From Ophiosphaerella korrae (lineage: Eukaryota; Ascomycota; Dothideomycetes; Pleosporales; Phaeosphaeriaceae), in NCBI GenBank assembly GCA_028456385.1, contig JALNQF010000065.1, positions 1 through 64,000 of the forward strand: DNA of 64,000 bases. The letters run 5' to 3'. How positions within the stretch are numbered: position 1 is the first letter of the stretch; each line of letters opens with the position of its first letter. The position numbers and the translations under genes are program-made. The notes under the pieces were generated by a model. That model searched no databases. It was not told the origin of the DNA and saw only the letters and a list, made by a program, of their open reading frames with translations. Shown in pieces: positions 56,923-64,000 of the stretch.

Positions 56923-58197
56923 TCACCTCCCCGGGACCCTGGAAGTCTGCCTTTTGATCCTCTCTCTAGGTATCGCCGGCTGCACCGATTTCCTAGCAAC
57001 GCCAAATCTCTTCACTCCACTCTTCCTATCGTCTACGTTCTCAAGCTCGGCAACGGTTTGTTCTTGGATCCGTTTCGCTACTTCTTCCCATACACCTGGT
57101 GCTCCCGTTTTGATTGTGTACATTCGACCTTCCTTTACGTAAAATCTGTACCTAGGTTCTTTCAGAACTTCAAACATTCGATTGAAGATCCCCTTTGCGC
57201 GCTGCCTCTTGGCCCACTCTTCATTCTTGGGCAATTCAATATTTGCAAGCCGCAGTTTCCTTGCGGGTAGTGCGCGGAGCTCATGAAGGAAGGCGCTGGT
57301 GTGTTTGCGGAAAGGGAAGATGCGTAATGTGACAAATTCGAGCTTGGTGTTTGCTGTGGCGCTTGGTTTTGTGGTGAGTGTGTGAGCCCAATTTATCAGA
57401 TCTTTTCTGTTTCGCCGTGCAAATTCTGGGATTTGGATGAAAACTTGGTGTGTGAAGGGTGCGGTCACGTATGCTAATGTCAGAGTGGGAATGGTGCCCA
57501 GAATGCCCACTGCAGTAGATATCAGCCTTCTGTACTACAATGCAATAACTCATTGATGGATGTATATGAAATGGCATTTTGCAAATCTAACATGAATAAT
57601 GCTGCACCTTACAAACACGTGCAACAGAGTTAAAGGGGAAAATATCAAAAACGGATAAGAGACGGAAGAAGATACAGCAATGGAGTTCGGGTACCAGACT
57701 TGAAAGATGGCACACAGCAAAGAAAAAATTGAAAAATCGCGTAAACTGAAAGATCTTAAATAGAGAAAAACAGAACGTACCCATCATTGCCTGTAACTTC
57801 CTTACAGTTGGATCCGGCTGGTTTTCGTTCTGCCAGAGGGGTGGAACAGCAAACACAAATGTAGTGCCACATTGCAACAGGGCTACTGCTTTCCAGAAGG
57901 AAATCCATGTGGTTCGCGCATCACCTGCATCATAGATCAAAAGCCGAGTCTTGTACTCTAGACACCTAATCAGTCGGGTTTTGCAGAGTATTTGAATACC
58001 TTACGTCTCTCAATCGGCTTTGCTGCACCTTTTGATGCCTGTCCAAACAAACGGAGGGTTGGGGACGTGGAAAATTTATGCTGGCAGAGTCTGCAAACAA
58101 ATTGAGAGATTCGAACACGCGGAAGTGGTCTGCTGCTTTTCGACCATGCCTTTGAGCTCTTGAAGGCAGTCGTAAATGACTGAAAGCGTGACAGCAT
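56923..58197 (-). CDS. mitochondrial two-span membrane protein, unknown
   Basis: A 318-residue protein from exons 58005-58197, 57781-57957 and 56923-57509, all joined in phase. The first 60 residues are rich in Arg, Ser and Phe with no acidic residues (MLSRFQSFTTAFKSSKAW), a typical mitochondrial presequence. Then come the segment YKTRLLIYDAGDARTTWISF, a first hydrophobic helix (FWKAVALLQCGTTFVFAVPP), a second around LGTIPTLTLAYVTAPF, and a mostly basic matrix-like domain. The two-helix layout recalls the TMEM70/TMEM186 group of assembly factors, but I could not confirm it. Intron 2 is 271 bases. An upstream in-frame ATG at 58293 would add 32 residues and spoil the presequence. Confidence 0.72.
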
Positions 58198-58786
58198 TTC
58201 AATTGATGATTCAGGATGGAAGACAAGCAGAAGGCGCGTGTTTGGTGGTGAGAACTCGGTTAGACCTGCCAACTTTGATGACAGCCTTGGCATTGAGATT
58301 CACACCGATGATACAGCAATCGTTTGCCTAATATTCTTGCAGTCAGTCATGCAGTACTCTCCATCCGTTGATCGAGGCTGACAATAACACGTACCGAAGA
58401 TGCTTACTTGTAAACTGTAATTCGAACATGCGCACCACTGCCCACGCTTTGATTTCAAGACTCTACGAAAGCTGCAAACCCACATCCTTCACCCGCACGA
58501 TTTTCTTCTAACACTACACTGATGACGCAACTTGTTGTTGATCATGTTGTCTTAGCTAAGTTAAGAGTCGACCTCGCTCTTCGTTGCGTCGTCACCTCTC
58601 AGTCGGAACTTCGGCATCCGGAAGATTACCCGAACAGTTCACTTTATTGATGTGACCACGATTCAATCAATCCCTTGCTAACCTCGCTTGCCGTCTGTTC
58701 TCGACATGCCCGTTTTCTGCCTATAACGACACTGTCATATATTCCAGCTCTCAATCTGCTTTCCTGATGTAAACGAGTCCGTCGTC
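58198..58786. promoter_or_regulatory. divergent promoter region
   Basis: This 589-base region lies between the mitochondrial protein gene (minus) and the glutaminyl cyclase gene (plus). It should serve both. No distinct motif was recognised. Confidence 0.45.
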
Positions 58787-59998
58787 ATGCTGTTCCCTGC
58801 AGTGTTGCTGTCGCTCGCCTTGTTGCTCTCCCTTGGGGCTGCTTACCATGATATCAGCGACGACACGCTCAAGAAACTACCGGGCCCTGGTGATGATTTC
58901 GATATCAAAAAGGGCGCTCTGTTATCGCCTATTCTACGTCCTCGAGTGTCTGGCACCGAGGGAAATATTGCCGTGCGGCAGCATTTCATAAACTTCTTCC
59001 ACGCCCGCCTCCCTGAATGGCGCATCGAACTCCATAATTCCTCGTCGACCACACCCGTTAGCAATGGCAAAGAGGTGCCTTTTGTGAACTTTATTGCAAC
59101 ACGCGACCCACCTGGTGCTCCATCAGGCGATGTTTCGAGGCTGGCATTGGTAGCGCATTACGATAGCAAGTTGACACCCAAAGACTTTATTGGCGCAACA
59201 GATAGTGCAGCACCGTGTGCTATGATAATGCATGTCGCGCGTAGTCTGGACGCAGCTTTAACAAAAAAGTGGGCTTCTACAAGTCCAGACGACTTTGATG
59301 TGGAACACAGAGGACTTCAGATACTGTTCCTTGATGGTGAAGAGGCTTTCAAATCCTGGACTGACGATGACAGTCTCTATGGCGCCCGGTAGGCTCATCC
59401 TTTACTAGATGATATCAAAACCTGACTGTATACATCTAGTGCCCTGGCTGGAGACTGGGAATCGACTTTCCACGCCGCCTCGTCCATTTACCGCACGCCC
59501 CTCGACGCGATCGAGTTATTTCTCCTGCTGGACCTGTTAGGTTCCGCTCGCCCTCGCGTACCATCATACTTCAAGACAACACACTGGGCATACAAGCGCA
59601 TGGCCCAGGTGGAGGAACGATTGCGGAAACTGGGTCTGATGAAGTCGTCACCCAATCATGCTTCTAAAATGGCCAAACGTGAGAAAAAGGGACCGCGTGC
59701 TGAACCGAAGTTCTTAACAGAGGGCAACAAAGCCGAAGATGCCTTTTTGGGTGGCTTTGTACAAGATGATCATGTTCCATTTATGGCTCGTGGCGTGGAA
59801 ATTCTTCATATGATCCCTTCCCCGTTTCCAAAGGTGTGGCATGAGATTACAGATGATGGAGAGCATTTGGATACCGATACAGTGGAAGATTGGGCAAGAT
59901 TAGTTATGGCATTCACCGCAGAGTGGATGGAACTAGAAGGCTTCATCGACTTCAAGGAAGAGAAACGGAAACTACCTACCGAGAAATCGGAGCTGTAA
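58787..59998 (+). CDS. glutaminyl-peptide cyclotransferase (M28 family)
   Basis: Secretory-pathway zinc enzyme of the M28 fold that converts N-terminal glutamine of proteins to pyroglutamate. Exons 58787-59388 and 59440-59998 give 386 residues. A signal peptide is clear (LFPAVLLSLALLLSLGAAYH). The core shows LVAHYDSKL, the zinc ligand Asp139 in GATDSAAP, the acidic pair in LFLDGEEAF, and DDHVPF with the loop before the last His ligand. The insertion between residues 260 and 300 is Lys-rich. The length is close to the human secreted enzyme. M28 aminopeptidases share parts of this pattern, but the DGEEAF and DDHVPF pair points to the cyclase. Confidence 0.88.
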
Positions 59999-60305
59999 GT
60001 AGCTCTCTAAACACATCAAGTGTGAAAATTGACACAACATAGTGAGATACCCTAAGTTTCACAATTGAAAGAAATCATTTTAGACTCAAAGCAAACTGAA
60101 CAATGTTTCAATAATACTTGTCGCTCCATGTGCTACAGTGTTAAGTCTGGTGTTCACTAATTATGAGACAAAGAGTGCACATGAAAGCCTCGACAATGCC
60201 GATGTCTTTCCGCCACATAAAGGTAGACAACTTATAGTATATCGATGAGGATTGATCAAATATCATCGCATTACAACAGCATACGGCTATCCAGCACATC
60301 CAACC
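59999..60305. other. intergenic region before the SAP-domain gene
   Basis: This 307-base spacer lies between the glutaminyl cyclase gene and the SAP-domain gene. It holds the promoter of the latter. No distinct element was recognised. Confidence 0.4.
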
Positions 60306-63198
60306 ATGCCAAGAGGGAAATCTAAGAAGGCCAACCCCGACATCTACCCGGATGCAGCGCCAGAGGTATGCCGTGGGGCTCGGAAGTCCGCCCCTCACAA
60401 GCGTGGTGGCACGCATCGCGTCAAGGATGAAGATCGAACCTACACCATTTACGACGATTGGAACTACAGGCAGCTGAAACACGAGTGCTGGGGTCGCGGC
60501 ATCTATTTCAAAGACATGAAGAAGGTGGAAATGGCAAAAAAACTGTCAGCTTATGATATCGAGGAGAAGGATGCTGAACGGGAAGCCGAGCTCGAGTATA
60601 AGAACAAACAGCTAAAATTAGCGCAAGAGAAGCAAGAAGAAGAGCTCAAAAAGCGCAACGAGGAAGAAGCAAGGGAGAAGAAGCGACTGGAGAAACAGAC
60701 AAGAAGAGAACAAGAAGGGGGTGTCAGTGACGATACCCCAGACGAGGAAGAATTGAAAAAAATGCATGACGAAATCCTTGCTCGACACGCTGAGAAGGCA
60801 GGTCAGAAAAAGGCAGGCCAGAACAAGCCACGTAAAGTTTTCAGTGAAGAGTCGTGGGATAGCACGTCAACTGGCACAGGCTCAGATTCAAGGAACTCAC
60901 CGATTGTTCCAGGGTGCAGAATCCGCCTCTTTGAGTGGCCATACATGGAGATGCCATCCTCGATTTCTCACCTATCTCATTTTTCACCTGCCCATCCATA
61001 TGATACATGTATTTTCCCCAAGCGCGAGCCGCACAACGTGCCTTATGTACCCTTGAAAGTTTACACTACCAAAACTAAGGAGAAGCTATTTCTCCCGGGT
61101 CAAATGTATCCACCTGGCGTTGACCATGACTACGTGCCAGTATTGCCACACAAGATCCGGCGGGCCGCACGTAATGGTATTCTCGATGGAATACTGCGTA
61201 ACGCTATAATTGAGCCAGCGTCTGCTTGGACTAACCGGACTCAGATTCAAGGCTGGTGCGGACGAATGTTCTTTACACTCCCTCCAAGAAACCCGTCAAA
61301 AGATCTTGCTGAAGTGTATAGGAAATGGCACTTGGAAAATAGAAAGTTGCTACGTGTGAAACCTAGCCTCAACGCCAGCAAGGGCGAACGAAAGAGGCGA
61401 CAGATGCAGCGACACAAGAACAAGGGTAGACAGTACGCCGAAGTGTTGGAGGCCAGCGAATCTCGTCCAACAGCCATGTGCTACATGCCTGCACATATGG
61501 ATTTCGACACTGACGAGGCAACCTTCAAACTGAAATCACAGCAAGCAAAGCTTGCAATAGAAAAGTTGTTCTTTATTCGTTTCCCGTCTTGCGACCTTCC
61601 GCACTATTATTTTTGGACGAGGAAGGGCGAATGGGCAAATCCTACAAGCCCAAACCCAGACTGGGACCCAGAGGTGGAGGAACAATACAACACAAATAAT
61701 AATGAGAAAGCAGAGGACGGTCGAAGCAGAGAAGGAAACACTGAAACAGAATCGTCGTCTCCACAGCCAGATCGTTTGGAACTTCGTAGAGTTTATGAGC
61801 GACGGAAGAAAGCTATCACTCCAACGCTACCCAACACTTCAACTGCTGTTTCCCGTATCGAGATTGAGCTTTACACCGCTGGCCTAGTCGCTATGCTTTC
61901 CAAATACCGCACAACATGGATCGCCAACAACAAAACTCATGCATGGAACGTCTTCGGACGCATGCTGCCACTGCTGTATCCAAGTGGCACTTTGCCCACA
62001 GTGCCGCCTGTACAAGCAGACGATACTCCGAGTATTTCTGAAAAAATAGCAAATATTGAGGCCGCTACAGACGATGTGACCACTTACTCACGGCTGACTG
62101 GAAATGAGGCCTGGACAACGAACGACGATAAGTGGTGGGACATTGTGGAGGTAGAGGCTTATGACACAGCCCCTTCGAATCAAATAGTGGCAAGGCAGCT
62201 TGAAGAGACAGAGCTGGTGCAATGCTGTCCAATAAAGGCCGAGACACTGTATCGTCGTGATAGTGTCCCAGCACTAAGCATCGAAAAGTACTCAGCCTGG
62301 CTTGACCATACCAACTCAACGAACACCGGAATTACAGATAATACCTTACCCGAGTTATCAACACCAGACGAAGTTGAACTGCAAATCCGAGAAGAGTGGG
62401 AGAGTAGATTTTTGCGACCTTCGCCACGAGGGATGAATGTCGATTGTCCCTTCTGTCAACTTGACTTGGAGTGGATGAGTTTTGAGGCATGTTACATTTA
62501 ATGAGGTAGAAGAAATGCTGACTGACACAATGATATAGCAACAAGCCGAACACATGTATGCACACAGCGCTGTAAGGTATACGCATTTTCAGCATGGCTT
62601 TGCAAGGGAATATTCACCCATTGGTATTCCACACACCCAAAGTGGTCCTGGTTGTCTCGTTCTATCCAGCAAAGATGACGGCTTCTACACGGATGATGAT
62701 GCTGATAGCGAATGCACTGCGCCTGTGAAACGTCGAAAACAAAGGCGTCACATGACAAAAAGGAAAACAAAAACACGCCGGATGTCTCAACAAGAATATG
62801 AACCTAGCGATACACCGTCGACGCATGTTCCATCTCCACGTCTCCCAACATCCAAGCGGTACTCGAACGATGACCCAAACGCTGCTTGGAATCCCCGAAA
62901 ATGGAGTTGTAGTTCCCTTGAGAGCCTCGAATTCCAAGTAGCGCCCAGCAAGAAGGCTAGAATTGACATAGGGAAATCTCCTCTACATGTTCTAGTCAGT
63001 CAAAAAACCACGGAACAAGGAAACGAGTGTCTATCGCCCGTGAAGTTCTACTCGCTTGATCGAAGGAGTAGCGAGGTATTTAACCCGGAGCCCTGTTTTT
63101 CTGCTGTCGAATCGACCAGGAAAAGAAAGTTCGACGAAGTCAGCACGGAAAACAGAATCTGGGAAACTAAGAGGAGGAAGCTGCCCTTCAGTGGGTAG
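60306..63198 (+). CDS. large SAP-domain protein of unknown function
   Basis: A 946-residue protein from exons 60306-62486 and 62539-63198. Phase 0 is met only if the intron starts GC (AG, then GCATGT) and ends TATAG, so this is probably a GC-AG intron. The N-terminus is basic (MPRGKSKKANPD). A SAP-like helix-turn-helix follows at residues about 55-90 (WNYRQLKHECWGRGIYFKDM), then a charged coiled coil at about 90-175 rich in Glu, Lys and Gln. The splice joins a CPFC pair to AEHMYAHS, giving a possible zinc site (C-x2-C, H-x3-H). The last 200 residues hold several KRRK-type nuclear signals. It is probably nuclear and DNA- or RNA-associated. I do not recognise the family, and the start ATG is preceded by an in-frame run without another ATG. 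Confidence 0.7.
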
Positions 63199-64000
63199 AG
63201 CACGTATATCACAATATATATTAGTGATAGATTGGTGGTGATTCTGCCATAACATCTTGTTGTATTAGCATGATCCTCTGTCCAGCATGCGAATGCATTC
63301 GATGATTCTCAGGTCGAGAATCAACAAGTTGCAGATTCAGTACTTTGACACCGTAGTAATTTAGATGTAAAACTTAATATAATGGCTACTTACTACCAAT
63401 CTTTTCGTCCGTCACGTTCCAACTAGGAGTGAATTTCGTTCCGCTTGGGCCCTTTGGACAAGTATTTTAAGGGGTCTCGAAACCTCGAGATCAAATATGA
63501 AAGACCTACTAGTTTAGGTAAATATTTTAGTAGGATAAAAGCTCTACAAATAAGAAAATAAAGAAAGACCCTGTATTCTCCTTCACATAAGTTATCTTAT
63601 ATTTATTACCTAGTATAATACTAAGTATCGTTGATTACATACCTTGTAGACTTTGTCCCTGCTTAACTGGATTTAGTAAGTCTCAAGGCTGAGACATATC
63701 TCGGGAAAGTGTGTGTCGTATGCCTGCTGGGAAGCCGGTTTTGCAAAGCACGATATCGCCGTTAACAGGAGTATAACTTCCAATTATGTCATGTGGCATC
63801 GAAATCAATGGTTCTCCTATTTGTACTTCATTTGCCCGAACAAAGCGACAGCCGGCATGTAAAGAGTCAGCGCTCCACTCTGGGAACACCTATTATTTCA
63901 CCTCAGCGAGTAGCAAGGTCCATGAGAGTACTTTCGAAATTACATGCCCTGCTTCAGGAATCGCACTGACAGCCTGACGATGGCAGCAGAAGAAAAATCT
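63199..64000. other. AT-rich tail of the window
   Basis: These last 800 bases start with the 3' end of the SAP-domain gene and turn AT-rich between about 63350 and 63640. No intact gene is seen. A 68-codon frame on the minus strand at 63683-63889 has no start context or recognised domain. A gene entering from the right cannot be excluded. Confidence 0.45.

Noticed and set aside
63683..63889. 68-codon minus-strand frame near the window edge
   Set aside because: The upstream frame is closed by tandem stops and no intron of plausible size restores it.

Overview
The window reads as nuclear DNA of a filamentous ascomycete, most likely a Dothideomycete of the order Pleosporales. Genes carry short GT-AG introns of about 50-60 bases, some with TACTAAC-type branch sites. 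They are packed on both strands with short shared intergenic regions, and the gene set is fungal (HET domain, Zn2Cys6 regulator, ERG4, SUR7 family, SCO1). Two AT-rich islands hold repeats decayed in the manner of repeat-induced point mutation (RIP). I resolved 30 protein genes by joining exons in phase. No rRNA, tRNA or CRISPR signal was seen.

Layout. At 0.1-1.2 kb is a dienelactone hydrolase. At 1.7-7.6 kb an USP10/Ubp3-type deubiquitinase and an RNF10/Mag2-type RING E3 ligase are divergently transcribed from one intergenic region. At 7.7-10.6 kb are a small SelK-like membrane protein, a SPOUT RNA methyltransferase and a new multi-pass membrane protein. At 10.9-19.4 kb are a HET-domain protein, a double glutathione-S-transferase fusion, a DUF1330-like protein, SCO1 and an ACMSD-type amidohydrolase. 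At 19.4-22.2 kb is an AT-rich, gene-free island with a 17-bp minisatellite, an 82-bp-period duplication and a fold-back (MITE-like) element.

At 22.5-39.1 kb is an accessory, catabolism-like stretch: FAD monooxygenase fused to an acetoacetate-decarboxylase-like domain, a catalytically dead ALDH-like membrane protein, an MFS transporter, a C2H2+Zn2Cys6 regulator, a LigB-type extradiol dioxygenase, a CocE-type hydrolase, a cupin and a fumarylacetoacetase-family hydrolase. The domain set fits hydroxylation, ring opening and hydrolysis of an aromatic compound, with its own transporter and regulator. That pathway is inferred, not demonstrated.

From 39 kb on, housekeeping genes dominate: MPDU1-like PQ-loop protein, ERG4 sterol reductase (with a 12-base last exon), a RIP-damaged Tc1/mariner transposase relic, a PAP2 lipid phosphatase, an alpha/beta hydrolase, a SUR7-family protein, PNG1, a mitochondrial membrane protein, glutaminyl cyclase and a large SAP-domain protein with a probable GC-AG intron. 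Two gaps of 2.2 and 2.8 kb around PNG1 hold no gene I can support.
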